Source: Geomonas paludis (lineage in GTDB: Bacteria; Desulfobacterota; Desulfuromonadia; Geobacterales; Geobacteraceae). From it: a stretch of 33,262 bases of DNA. The position numbers were made by a program, and so were the translations under genes. The stretch is from contig NZ_BLXY01000022.1 of the NCBI RefSeq assembly GCF_014193585.1, positions 1 to 33,262 of the forward strand, read 5' to 3'. The notes below the pieces were generated by a model. It made no database searches. It was given only the letters and a program-made list of their open reading frames with translations, and was not told where the DNA came from. Position 1 is the first letter of the stretch; each line of letters opens with the position of its first letter. Shown one piece after another: positions 15,737 through 23,630 of the stretch.

Positions 15737-16684
15737 CTAAAGGAAGGTATTGAACATATAGCCGACAATGATGATCGCGGCTGCGACTATTCCGAAAAAG
15801 GTGGCGAGAAGCCTCGTCTTCAGGACGTTCTTCAGGATGACGGCCTCCGGGAAGGAAAGGGCGGTCACCGCCATCATGAAGGCGAGCACCGTGCCGATGG
15901 GGAGTCCCTTTCCCATCAAGGCCTGGACTACGGGAACGATCCCTGCCGCATTGCTGTAGAGCGGCACTCCGATCAGGACTGCCAGCTGCACCGCGAGGGG
16001 GTTTTCTCGCCCCGCGTAGCGGACCAGCAGGTCCTCGGGGGCGTAGCCGTGAATGAATGCCCCGAGACCAATCCCGACCACGACGTAGGGCCAGATCTTC
16101 TTCAGAAGTTCCTTCGTGTAGCCGCTGGCATACTGGTGCTTTTCCCTGAAGCTCTGTTCCTGAATCTCGGCTGCCCCCACCTTCATTTCCCAGACATAGT
16201 CCTGGACGTACCGCTCCATGTGCAGCCTGCCGATGGCCATGCCGGCCAGGATTGCCACCACGACGCCGGAGCCGACATAGGTGAGCGCGATCTTCCAGCC
16301 GAAGAGCCCCCAGAGCATGATGAGGGCGACCTCGTTCACCATGGGAGAGGAGATCAGGAAGGAAAAGGTGACCCCGAGCGGGATCCCTGACTCGACGAAA
16401 CCGATGAACAAGGGAACGGCCGAGCAGGAGCAAAAAGGAGTCACAATTCCCAGGAGCGCCGCGAGCACGTTACCAATATACTCGCGGTTGTGGGACAGGA
16501 TGCGCCGCGTACGCTCCGGCGAAAAATAGGAGCGGATCACCGCGACGACATAGACGATAGTAGTCAGCAGCAGGAAGATCTTGACGGTATCGTAAACGAA
16601 GAAGTCGACGGCCTCGCCGAGTCGGCTCTTCGCGTCAAGTCCGATGACCTGGAAAGCGAAGTAGTCGGCAAAGGTTTTCAGCAT
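15737..16684 (-). CDS. ArsP-like permease (COG0701 family)
   Basis: A 315-residue membrane protein with about eight hydrophobic segments and the family motif TPFCSCSAVPLFIGF near residue 83, carrying the paired cysteines known to bind trivalent organoarsenicals in ArsP. A second family block is GVPLYSNAAGIVPVVQAL near 238. ArsP exports methylarsenite and similar compounds; COG0701 also includes members of other function. I place the start at the ATG 16684 (AGGAG six bases upstream) rather than the TTG one codon earlier. It is in the arsenic operon between the AhpD-like and thioredoxin-like genes. Confidence 0.85.
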   Translation of the reverse strand: MLKTFADYFAFQVIGLDAKSRLGEAVDFFVYDTVKIFLLLTTIVYVVAVIRSYFSPERTRRILSHNREYIGNVLAALLGIVTPFCSCSAVPLFIGFVESGIPLGVTFSFLISSPMVNEVALIMLWGLFGWKIALTYVGSGVVVAILAGMAIGRLHMERYVQDYVWEMKVGAAEIQEQSFREKHQYASGYTKELLKKIWPYVVVGIGLGAFIHGYAPEDLLVRYAGRENPLAVQLAVLIGVPLYSNAAGIVPVVQALMGKGLPIGTVLAFMMAVTALSFPEAVILKNVLKTRLLATFFGIVAAAIIIVGYMFNTFL

Positions 16685-16696
16685 CAAAGGCTCCTG

Positions 16697-16957
16697 TCAG
16701 GACAAAGAGCAGCCGCAGCCGTTACCGGTGCCTTCGTGGTTCACGTCCGGCACATTGAAGCTGGCTGCATACTTATCCATCTTTGCCGCGGCACCTCTTC
16801 TTACCGTTTTGCCGATCTGGATTGCTTCATGGATGTCCTGGTCGTCGGCGCCGTACTCCCTGGCTTTCTCGGTGTGATAGTCAAGACAAGGCTGACAGTT
16901 CGCAGTGATGGAAGCTCCTATTGCGATCAACTCCTTGATGCGGTCATCAAGCTTCAT
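16697..16957 (-). CDS. AhpD-like carboxymuconolactone decarboxylase family protein
   Basis: An 86-residue protein with the AhpD-type redox motif ANCQPCLDYH (CxxC followed by His) near 19-28. It starts at the ATG 16957 after AGGAGGGG. The last residues, GTGNGCGCSLS, add a second cysteine pair that the basic family does not need and that might bind arsenic or a metal. The gene is 12 bp before the permease and 37 bp after acr3. Peroxidase-related or alkylhydroperoxidase-like thiol chemistry is likely; the substrate is unknown. Confidence 0.85.
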   Translation of the reverse strand: MKLDDRIKELIAIGASITANCQPCLDYHTEKAREYGADDQDIHEAIQIGKTVRRGAAAKMDKYAASFNVPDVNHEGTGNGCGCSLS

Positions 16958-16994
16958 GATCCCCTCCTTTATGTTATTCAGAATGGCACAGTTC

Positions 16995-18053
16995 CTAAAC
17001 CTCACCGGCCAGCGCAAAGTAGCGGCGCTGGAACCAGAATGCCACGTTGACCAGGGCGATCATCACCGGCACCTCCACCAGGGGGCCGATGACGGCGGCG
17101 AACGCGGCGCCCGAATTGAGGCCGAAAACTGCCACGGCGACCGCTATCGCCAGTTCGAAGTTGTTGCTGGCGGCGGTGAAGGCCAGGGTCGTGGTATTCG
17201 AGTAGTCGGCTCCGAGCCTCTTCCCCATCCAGAAGGACACCAGGAACATGAAGATGAAGTAAACGAGGAGCGGGACCGCAATGCGGACCACGTCCAGCGG
17301 GAGTTGGACGATCAGGCTCCCCTTCAGGCTGAACATGACGACGATGGTGAAAAGAAGCGCAACCAGGGTGACCGGCCCTATCCTGGGCACGAAGTCCCGG
17401 TGGTACCGCTCCTTGCCCATGATCTTGACGCCGATGAGCCTCGTGACCGCACCGGCGATACAGGGAATGCCCAGGTATATGAAGACGCTATTCGCGATCT
17501 GCTCGATGCTGACATCGACCACGCTACCGGAGAGACCCAGGAGCGGGGGGAGCACCGTGATGAAGAACCAGGCATAGACGCTGTAGAAGAGCACCTGGAA
17601 GATGCTGTTGAAGGCGACGAGGCCTGCGGCGTATTCCGTGCTTCCTTTCGCCAGTTCGTTCCACACGATGACCATGGCGATGCAGCGGGCCAGCCCGATC
17701 ATGATCAGCCCCACCATGTATTCCGGCTTGTCCGGGAGGAACACCACGGCCAGGATGAACATGAGGACCGGCCCTATCAGCCAGTTCTGCACCAGGGAGA
17801 GCCCCAGGACGCGCTTGTTCTGAAACACCTCCGGCATCTCCTCGTACTTCACCTTGGCGAAGGGGGGGTACATCATCAGGATGAGACCGGCGGCAATGGG
17901 CAGGTTCGTGGTGCCGACCTGGAAGGAGTTGATGAATCCCTCGACACCCGGGACCAGGAATCCCACCGCCACGCCAACGAGCATGGCAAGGAAGATCCAG
18001 AGGGTGAGGTAGCGGTCGAGGAACGATAGCTTCTTGGAAACGCCGGTAGACAT
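16995..18053 (-). CDS. acr3: ACR3-family arsenite efflux transporter
   Basis: A 352-residue polytopic transporter with about ten membrane segments, exporting arsenite by proton motive force. Family blocks are [30 protein letters not shown], the [12 protein letters not shown] segment with the essential cysteine of ACR3, and the [19 protein letters not shown] segment late in the protein. The start at 18053 follows AGGAG. It is preceded 25 bp upstream by an inverted repeat also present before arsR, so it has its own ArsR control besides readthrough from arsR. Confidence 0.95.
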   Translation of the reverse strand: MSTGVSKKLSFLDRYLTLWIFLAMLVGVAVGFLVPGVEGFINSFQVGTTNLPIAAGLILMMYPPFAKVKYEEMPEVFQNKRVLGLSLVQNWLIGPVLMFILAVVFLPDKPEYMVGLIMIGLARCIAMVIVWNELAKGSTEYAAGLVAFNSIFQVLFYSVYAWFFITVLPPLLGLSGSVVDVSIEQIANSVFIYLGIPCIAGAVTRLIGVKIMGKERYHRDFVPRIGPVTLVALLFTIVVMFSLKGSLIVQLPLDVVRIAVPLLVYFIFMFLVSFWMGKRLGADYSNTTTLAFTAASNNFELAIAVAVAVFGLNSGAAFAAVIGPLVEVPVMIALVNVAFWFQRRYFALAGEV

Positions 18054-18077
18054 GGGAACTCCTGTACGGTTCTTTCC

Positions 18078-18093
18078 ATCCGAATGGGCGGAT
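18078..18093 (-). promoter_or_regulatory. ArsR operator upstream of acr3
   Basis: On the minus strand it reads ATCCGCCCATTCGGAT, an inverted repeat ATCCG-N6-CGGAT. It differs from the arsR-promoter copy at 18462-18477 in only 2 of 16 bases, both in the spacer. Its location 25 bp before the acr3 start suggests a second, internal ArsR-controlled promoter. Confidence 0.7.
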
Positions 18094-18111
18094 ATGTTAT
18101 GGCAAAAAAAA

Positions 18112-18450
18112 TCAGGCGCAGTGAGAACCTTCGGAAAAGGAAGCAAGCCGCTTGATGTCTTCCCCTACCACGGCGATGTCAGCCAGACGCTCTCTGAGCA
18201 CTTCGGCGAGTTGACGCTTCATGTCGTCATCCGTGGCGACGGTGTAAAAGATCCAGACCCCTTCCCTGCGGTCGTTGACCCATCCGGCGTTTTTCAGATA
18301 GGAAAGGTGCCTCGATACCGTCGACTGCGGAAGCTGCAGGGTCGCGGTGACGTCGCAGACGCAGAGTTCCCCTGAACTGAGAAGGAGTGCCAATATGCGG
18401 AGACGGGTTTCATCCGCCAAGGCTCTGAAGTACTGTACGGTCTTTTTCAT
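18112..18450 (-). CDS. arsR: ArsR-family arsenite-responsive repressor
   Basis: A 112-residue winged-helix repressor. The metal-binding box ELCVCDV (Cys30 and Cys32) sits at the start of the DNA-recognition region, followed by [22 protein letters not shown] further Cys lies near the C-terminus. Arsenite or antimonite binding to the cysteines releases DNA in this family. It heads the minus-strand operon. Its promoter contains a 16-bp inverted repeat between -35 and -10, consistent with autorepression. There is no Shine-Dalgarno sequence and the predicted transcription start coincides with the ATG, so it may be leaderless. Confidence 0.95.
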   Translation of the reverse strand: MKKTVQYFRALADETRLRILALLLSSGELCVCDVTATLQLPQSTVSRHLSYLKNAGWVNDRREGVWIFYTVATDDDMKRQLAEVLRERLADIAVVGEDIKRLASFSEGSHCA

Positions 18451-18456
18451 AAGGCG

Positions 18457-18484
18457 AATATATCCGGATGTGCGGATGTGTCAA
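18457..18484 (-). promoter_or_regulatory. arsR promoter with embedded operator
   Basis: On the minus strand TTGACA (18484-18479) is followed by a 16-bp spacer and TATATT (18462-18457). The operator ATCCGCACATCCGGAT (18477-18462) fills the spacer and reaches the first base of the -10, so a bound repressor would block RNA polymerase directly. Confidence 0.78.
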
Positions 18485-18614
18485 GATATAAATGACAAGC
18501 TGACCGGCTAGGACCACGTCAGCGCCTCCAGCCCCTTGACTTTCTGAATAAAAGAAGGAAAACTAGTCGGCCGCGGCGGCGCCGCGCGACATCACTTTCC
18601 ATCCAAGGAACAGC

Positions 18615-19532
18615 ATGCAGGCCAAAACCATCAAGTCCGATCTTCTACTCCTTCTCATCGCCGCCATCTGGGGCGGCGGGTTTGTCGCGCAGCGCAAGGG
18701 ACTCGATTTCCTCGGGCCTTTTTCCTACAACGGCATCCGTTTCGCGCTGGGGAGTCTCTCCCTGCTCCCCCTGGTGTATCTGAACCGGCGCCGGCAGGCA
18801 CCGTATCACGGCAGCCTGCCGCCGGCCAGCTCCCGGGCGCTGCTGCACGGCGGGCTGATGGCCGGGGGCGCGCTCTTCATGGGCGCTTCGCTGCAGCAGG
18901 TCGGCATTGCCTACACCACGGCGGGGAACGCCGGTTTCATCACCGGACTTTACGTCGTCCTCGTTCCCTTGCTGGGCATGTTCTGGGGACAGCGCCCCAC
19001 TATCGGCACCTGGCTCGGCGCCGTTCTTGCTGCCGCCGGCCTTTTCTTTTTAAGCGTTACCGACCGCTTCACCATCGGCATCGGCGACCTCTTGGAACTG
19101 ATCGGCGCCGTGTTCTGGGCGGGGCACGTGCTCCTGATCGGCTGGCTCTCGCCGCGCCTGGACCCCTTCAAGCTGTCCGCCCTGCAGTTCGCGGTCTGCT
19201 CGATCCTGAGCCTGATCACCGCGTTCATCTTCGAATCCATGACCCTTGCCTCGGTCTGCGCCGCCTGGCGTCCCATCCTCTACGGCGGACTCATCTCCGT
19301 TGGCTTTGCCTACACCATGCAGGTGGTGGCCCAGCGCGATGCCCATCCCGCGCACACCGCGGTGATCCTGAGCGCCGAGGGCGTCTTCGCCGCCATCTGG
19401 GGCTGGTTCTTCCTCGGCGAGGTATTGGGAGTGCGCGGGCTCGTGGGCTGCACCCTCATGCTAGCCGGCATCCTCTGCTCCGAGCTCTGCAACCTCGTCA
19501 TCCAGTTGCGGAGCAGCGCCAAGGCGGCGTGA
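18615..19532 (+). CDS. EamA/DMT-superfamily transporter
   Basis: A 305-residue inner-membrane protein with about ten hydrophobic segments in two EamA repeats (roughly 8-145 and 155-295). Typical repeat ends are LLIAAIWGGGFVAQR at the start and VILSAEGVFAAIWGWFFLGEVLG in the second half. These proteins export amino acids, nucleobases or other metabolites; the substrate cannot be read from sequence. The ATG follows AAGGAA. It is divergent from arsR and 90 bp before the ClC gene; co-regulation is not evident. Confidence 0.9.
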   Translation: MQAKTIKSDLLLLLIAAIWGGGFVAQRKGLDFLGPFSYNGIRFALGSLSLLPLVYLNRRRQAPYHGSLPPASSRALLHGGLMAGGALFMGASLQQVGIAYTTAGNAGFITGLYVVLVPLLGMFWGQRPTIGTWLGAVLAAAGLFFLSVTDRFTIGIGDLLELIGAVFWAGHVLLIGWLSPRLDPFKLSALQFAVCSILSLITAFIFESMTLASVCAAWRPILYGGLISVGFAYTMQVVAQRDAHPAHTAVILSAEGVFAAIWGWFFLGEVLGVRGLVGCTLMLAGILCSELCNLVIQLRSSAKAA

Positions 19533-19622
19533 AACGGATTTCGTACCATTTGCATTAAGCATTGACGGCTGGTATCGTGGGATGCTTCGCCGCTTTCATT
19601 TTGGAATAGGAAGGTTTTGACA

Positions 19623-20960
19623 ATGGACGAGGAAGGGCATGAGGGGGTAGGGGAGCAGGAGCCCCTTGAATCGAAACGCTACCTGCGCTACCTGCAGAAG
19701 CTGCGCGAGAAGAGCTTCATGCAGGTCACCATCTGGACGGCGGCACTTCTGGTCGGATGTGCTGCCGTTCTCTTTGCACGTCTCATCACCGCTTCACAGG
19801 CTTTATTTTTCTCCCTGTTTCACGGCCATCCCTACCTCATGACCGCGGCTACCCCGCTGCTGTTCGTCGCTGCGACGCTGATCGTTCACAAGTTTGGACC
19901 CGAGGCACGCGGCAGCGGCATCCCCCAGGTGCTGGAAGCGATAGACCGGGCGCACGGGGATGACAAGCAGGAACCGCCGTGGCACAGCCCGCTGGTCTCG
20001 CTGCGCACGGCAGTGGTAAAGGTGATATCCAGTTGCGTCGGCATCATTGCCGGAGCGTCCATTGGGCGCGAGGGTCCCACCGTCCAGATTTCAGCCTCCG
20101 TCTTTGCTTTTTTCGGGCGCATGACACGCAGGGTGCTGCCCCAGGTTGATTTCCAGACCTTCCTCACTGCGGGGGCCGCGGCGGGCGTCGCGGCCGCGTT
20201 CAATGCGCCTCTCGCCGGTATTGCTTTTGCGCTGGAGGAAGTGACCGAGGGAGCGTTCGGGCGTTTCCGGGAAATGGTGATGCTCGCCGTCATCCTTTCC
20301 GGTATCGCCGCGATGGCCATAGCCGGCAACTACCTCTACTTCGGTCATCCTGCAGTCACGCTTACCCCCAACTTGCTGGTCCCGGAGACGCTGATTTTCG
20401 GCGTCGTCGGAGGGATCATGGGGGGCGCATTCGCCCGGCTGCTCGCCTTCCCGGAACTGTTCGGTCTCCCTCCCCAACCGTGGAAGAGGGCGCTCTACTG
20501 CGGCATTATCTGTGCTGCAGTTGGCTTGTTGACCGACGGAGTCTCTGCCGGATCGGGCTACGAAGTCACCCGCAGTTTCCTCGAGAGTTCCTCCATCGAG
20601 CAGTGGCCGGTGGGGCTGGGGATAGCGAAGTTCGTGACCACGGTCATTTCCTATCTTTCCGGAATGGCAGGCGGCATCTTTTCTCCCTGTCTATCCATTG
20701 GGGCCGGTTTCGGGTTCACCGTCGCCAAGCTACTTCATTTGCAGAACTTCAAGGTGTGCGGACTGCTCGGCATGGTCGGCTTCTTTTCGGGGGCCATCCA
20801 GGCCCCGCTCACCGCGGTGATAATCATCATGGAGATGACCGACGAGCACACCCTCATCATTCCCTTCCTGCTGGCGGCATATCTTTCCCGCAGGATCGGC
20901 AAGGTCTTCATGCCGGTCCCGCTGTACCGTTTCCTTGCCAGTAAGAATCGGAAGGGGTAA
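19623..20960 (+). CDS. ClC-family chloride channel or H+/Cl- antiporter
   Basis: A 445-residue membrane protein with the ClC signatures GSGIPQ near 98, GREGPTVQ near 148 (gating glutamate present), GGIFSPCLSIGAG near 348 and a final PLTAVIIIMEMT helix. The LEEVTEGAFGRF segment aligns with the internal proton glutamate of E. coli ClcA, which argues for an antiporter rather than a pure channel. No CBS domains. I choose the ATG at 19623 (AGGAAGG eight bases before) over the TTG two codons upstream. It may serve in acid or ion homeostasis. Confidence 0.9.
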   Translation: MDEEGHEGVGEQEPLESKRYLRYLQKLREKSFMQVTIWTAALLVGCAAVLFARLITASQALFFSLFHGHPYLMTAATPLLFVAATLIVHKFGPEARGSGIPQVLEAIDRAHGDDKQEPPWHSPLVSLRTAVVKVISSCVGIIAGASIGREGPTVQISASVFAFFGRMTRRVLPQVDFQTFLTAGAAAGVAAAFNAPLAGIAFALEEVTEGAFGRFREMVMLAVILSGIAAMAIAGNYLYFGHPAVTLTPNLLVPETLIFGVVGGIMGGAFARLLAFPELFGLPPQPWKRALYCGIICAAVGLLTDGVSAGSGYEVTRSFLESSSIEQWPVGLGIAKFVTTVISYLSGMAGGIFSPCLSIGAGFGFTVAKLLHLQNFKVCGLLGMVGFFSGAIQAPLTAVIIIMEMTDEHTLIIPFLLAAYLSRRIGKVFMPVPLYRFLASKNRKG

Positions 20961-21045
20961 CCGGATGTTATGCTTGATTTTGGAAGCCCCTCCTACCTTT
21001 CACGAAACAAGGTCAAATACCGCCATTCCTCTGCTACATAAGTGG

Positions 21046-21074
21046 TTGCTCGCGGATTAGGAATCTGATAGATT
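21046..21074 (+). promoter_or_regulatory. Promoter-like element shared with 22820-22848
   Basis: TTGCTC, a 17-bp spacer and TAGATT precede the HEPN gene. The spacer ATTAGGAATCTG is nearly the same as in the element before the gene at 22971, suggesting common regulation or common origin. Confidence 0.45.
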
Positions 21075-21148
21075 TCCGTTCAACTCACGCTGCAGAATAG
21101 GAACGTTTAGCAGGCGTGGCTTCAGGTAAGCTTTTTACGAGGGATGAA

Positions 21149-21562
21149 ATGGACACTTCAGATATCCGCTGGCAACAGCGCCTTGCCAACTATAAGAAAG
21201 CCTTGTCTCAGTTGACCAAGTTCGTTGCCAAAGGAGAGCTGAATGAACTTGAGGAACAAGGCCTTATCAAGGCGTTTGAGTACACCTATGAACTTGGTTG
21301 GAACGTCATCAAGGACTTTCTCGCCAGCAGGGGCAGCAACTCCATTTACGGTTCCAGGGATGCTATCAGGGAAGCCTTCAGTACCGGCCTCATCGTTGAC
21401 GGCGATGGGTGGATGGAAATGTACGCCGATCGTAACAGGACCTCCCATACCTACAATGAGGAGACCGCGGACGAGATCATGCGTAACATCCTTGCAAGGT
21501 ACTACCCGCTGTTCATAGCACTGAGAGAAAAAATGGAGTCTCTGGTTGAGGAGGGGCGTTAA
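21149..21562 (+). CDS. HEPN-type nucleotidyltransferase partner (HI0074/HepT-like)
   Basis: A 137-residue all-helical protein of the HI0074 nucleotidyltransferase substrate-binding-like family. Near residue 100 it has DRNRTSHTYNE, an R-x4-H motif characteristic of HEPN RNase toxins. The stretch IKAFEYTYELGWNVIKDFL is typical of the family. The start at 21149 follows GAGGG. The MNT-domain gene starts 3 bp after its stop. In characterised HepT/MntA pairs the HEPN protein is a toxin silenced by AMPylation by the MNT protein; that mechanism is only inferred here. Confidence 0.85.
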   Translation: MDTSDIRWQQRLANYKKALSQLTKFVAKGELNELEEQGLIKAFEYTYELGWNVIKDFLASRGSNSIYGSRDAIREAFSTGLIVDGDGWMEMYADRNRTSHTYNEETADEIMRNILARYYPLFIALREKMESLVEEGR

Positions 21563-21565
21563 GCG

Positions 21566-21877
21566 GTGCTGTCTGACTCCGGGCTGAAAGAGGCCACCAT
21601 TGAAAAGATCCGTTCCGTCTTCTCGCGTTATCCCGAGATAGAAGAGGTCATACTGTATGGTTCCCGAGCAATGGGAAGGCACAGAAACGGTTCCGATATT
21701 GACCTGACTATGGTGGGGGAGGGGGTGACTCACGCCCTGCAACTTAAGGTCGAAAATGAGCTCGATGACCTGCTTTTGCCGTACAAGATAGACCTTTCCG
21801 TGCTGACCGCTATAGATAACGCCGAACTGCTCGCCCATATTCAGCGGGTCGGCATAGTTTTCTACCGCAGGAACTGA
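21566..21877 (+). CDS. MNT-type minimal nucleotidyltransferase (antitoxin-like)
   Basis: A 103-residue protein with the polymerase-beta nucleotidyltransferase motif GSRAMGRHRNGSDIDL near 34-49 and a third acidic residue in KIDLSVL near 77. It begins with GTG 3 bp after the HEPN gene, preceded by GGAGGGG. MNT proteins transfer NMP groups to their HEPN partners. Together the two genes form a compact toxin-antitoxin-like module, often mobile or linked to defence. Confidence 0.87.
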   Translation: MLSDSGLKEATIEKIRSVFSRYPEIEEVILYGSRAMGRHRNGSDIDLTMVGEGVTHALQLKVENELDDLLLPYKIDLSVLTAIDNAELLAHIQRVGIVFYRRN

Positions 21878-21883
21878 GTTCAC

Positions 21884-22696
21884 ATGCCAGATTTACCCCG
21901 AGGCCACATCACTATGACCCCTGCCTTTCATCGTTATATCGGCATCGACTATTCCGGTGCTCAAACCCCAGATGACAGCCTGAGCGGCCTTCGGATTTAC
22001 ATGGCCACCGGAGATTTCCTTCCGGTTGAGGTAGGGCCGCCTCCGAGCCCGCGCAAGTACTGGACCCGTCGCGGCATCGCACAATGGCTCCTCGCCCGCC
22101 TGTCTGAGGATGTCCCCACCATCGTCGGCATCGACCACAACTTCTCATTCCCTCTCAGGTATTTCGAGATCCATCACCTAGAGCCGTATTGGCTCGCCTT
22201 TCTGGAAGACTTTCACCACCACTGGCCGACCGACGAGGAATACATGTATGTGGACTTCATCCGCGATGGGTTACACGGCAATGGCGCCGCTCGTGGCGGC
22301 AACCCCCGTTGGCGGCGGATTACAGAGGAGCGGTGTGGGGCCAAATCAGTCTTTCACTTTGATGTACCCGGATCGGTGGCGAAATCGAGCCATGCAGGGC
22401 TTCCCTGGCTGCGCTATTTACGGCAGCAATTGGGAGAGCGTGTTCACTTCTGGCCCTTTGACGGTTGGGAGATACCTCCGGGCAAGTCCGCACTGGTTGA
22501 GATTTACCCCTCGCTCTGGAGTAAGATCTATCCGTGTGAAGGCCGCACCCGCGATCAGCAGGACGCTTATGCAGCCGCCGCCTGGCTGCGCGATGTCGAT
22601 CTCGATGGCAGCTTGGGGAGATATCTAAAGCCGCATCTGCTGCCGGGGCAATACCACGTTGCCCAAGTTGAGGGGTGGATCCTCGGAGTAATGTGA
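21884..22696 (+). CDS. DUF429-like predicted RNase-H-fold nuclease
   Basis: A 270-residue protein with the RNase-H-fold pattern RYIGIDYSGA near 17, GIDHNFSFP near 88 and DQQDAYAAAAWL near 229, where acidic residues would form the active site; this resembles DUF429-type predicted nucleases. A later start at 21914 (MTPAFHRY) is equally plausible because GAGG lies before it, and would place the first beta strand at the N-terminus. It begins 7 bp after the MNT gene, so the three genes may be co-transcribed. Function is unknown. Confidence 0.7.
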   Translation: MPDLPRGHITMTPAFHRYIGIDYSGAQTPDDSLSGLRIYMATGDFLPVEVGPPPSPRKYWTRRGIAQWLLARLSEDVPTIVGIDHNFSFPLRYFEIHHLEPYWLAFLEDFHHHWPTDEEYMYVDFIRDGLHGNGAARGGNPRWRRITEERCGAKSVFHFDVPGSVAKSSHAGLPWLRYLRQQLGERVHFWPFDGWEIPPGKSALVEIYPSLWSKIYPCEGRTRDQQDAYAAAAWLRDVDLDGSLGRYLKPHLLPGQYHVAQVEGWILGVM

Positions 22697-22819
22697 GCTC
22701 GCTCCGTCTGCTGCACGTCCCTGTCCCACTCCCTCCATCGCCCTTTATCCCGCATTATTCCGCCTTGTCACCCACCATCCCTTTTCATCAGAAATAGTAC
22801 AAACATCCGAAATCACTGA

Positions 22820-22848
22820 TTGCGTGTGTATTAGAAATCTGCTAGTTT
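22820..22848 (+). promoter_or_regulatory. Promoter-like element shared with 21046-21074
   Basis: TTGCGT, a 17-bp spacer and TAGTTT, with ATTAGAAATCTG in the spacer. It matches the element before the HEPN/MNT genes at most positions although the flanking DNA differs. It lies about 120 bp before the gene at 22971. Confidence 0.45.
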
Positions 22849-22970
22849 CTTTGACCGGTTAAAGACCTCTGTTTAAAACTCACAGAGACGGTGGGCAGAT
22901 GCAACGGAGACAGTCTGGCGGTGCTCGCTAAGAGTAAGGCGATGTCGCCCTGACCGTAGAGGTACTGGCA

Positions 22971-23402
22971 ATGGGAAAGCTTTGGCAGTTTCTGTCGACC
23001 GTCTTCAGTGGGAGCGCAATGCACAGCGATGTGAACAGCGAACGTTTGAAGTCCCTGCCGCATCATTATGCGCAGTTCGACATGGAGTTGGCCTGGGAGA
23101 TCAAGCAGGCGGGAATGGAGACGGTTGTCGAGGGGGTAGGGAAAAATCTCCGCTATGCCTTCATGGAAGGGATCGAAATCTGGATCGCAGCAGTCGATGC
23201 CGCAGGCCAAACAAGAGCCCGCAACGTCTGCTTCGTCATCCCGCGCCAAATCAGAATGGATGAAATCTTTCCCTTCAGCGTCAAGCTTCCGATTGAAGTG
23301 GAACCAGGCATGCAATTGAAGTTCACCTACAAGTATAAGGGGTCCGACGGCGGTGACGGGGGTGTGGACTGGCTGCAGAGTTTTGAGTGGACGCTGCCCT
23401 AA
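22971..23402 (+). CDS. Hypothetical protein, probably beta-rich
   Basis: A 143-residue protein that I do not recognise. After a short N-terminal amphipathic or weakly hydrophobic stretch (MGKLWQFLSTVFSG) it alternates predicted strands (RYAFMEGIEIWIAAVDAAG, RARNVCFVIPRQI, LKFTYKYKGSDGGDGGVDW), the look of a small beta-sandwich. Codon use is GC-rich like the chromosome. The ATG follows AGAGG. It stands alone downstream of a promoter-like element shared with the HEPN/MNT module. Confidence 0.65.
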   Translation: MGKLWQFLSTVFSGSAMHSDVNSERLKSLPHHYAQFDMELAWEIKQAGMETVVEGVGKNLRYAFMEGIEIWIAAVDAAGQTRARNVCFVIPRQIRMDEIFPFSVKLPIEVEPGMQLKFTYKYKGSDGGDGGVDWLQSFEWTLP

Positions 23403-23477
23403 AAGATGTGGCAGCTGGAGTTGGAGGACGGAAACCGTACTTGGGGGATGAAACCTTATTCTTATACTCTCCCCTTG

Positions 23478-23553
23478 GGCCCTCATGACGGTTAGAAACG
23501 GACGCACCGGGTGGAGGAGGCGGCAGAGAAACGCATATTTTCATGGGCGTCCC
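23478..23553 (-). repeat. Diverged copy of the palindromic MITE-like element
   Basis: On the minus strand it starts GGGACGCCCATGAAAATATG, followed by CGTTTCTCTG, matching the left arm and first loop bases of the elements at 27268 and 27794. The far arm (ending in a CATGAGGGCCC-like sequence near 23478) is degenerate. It marks the edge where the DNA turns AT-rich. Confidence 0.55.
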
Positions 23554-23630
23554 TCTGTCCCCCGAGCTGATAGAAGCGCTTGAGGATTAAATAGTTGCGA
23601 CGAGTTTATAAATGACGGTGAGGAGTGGAA

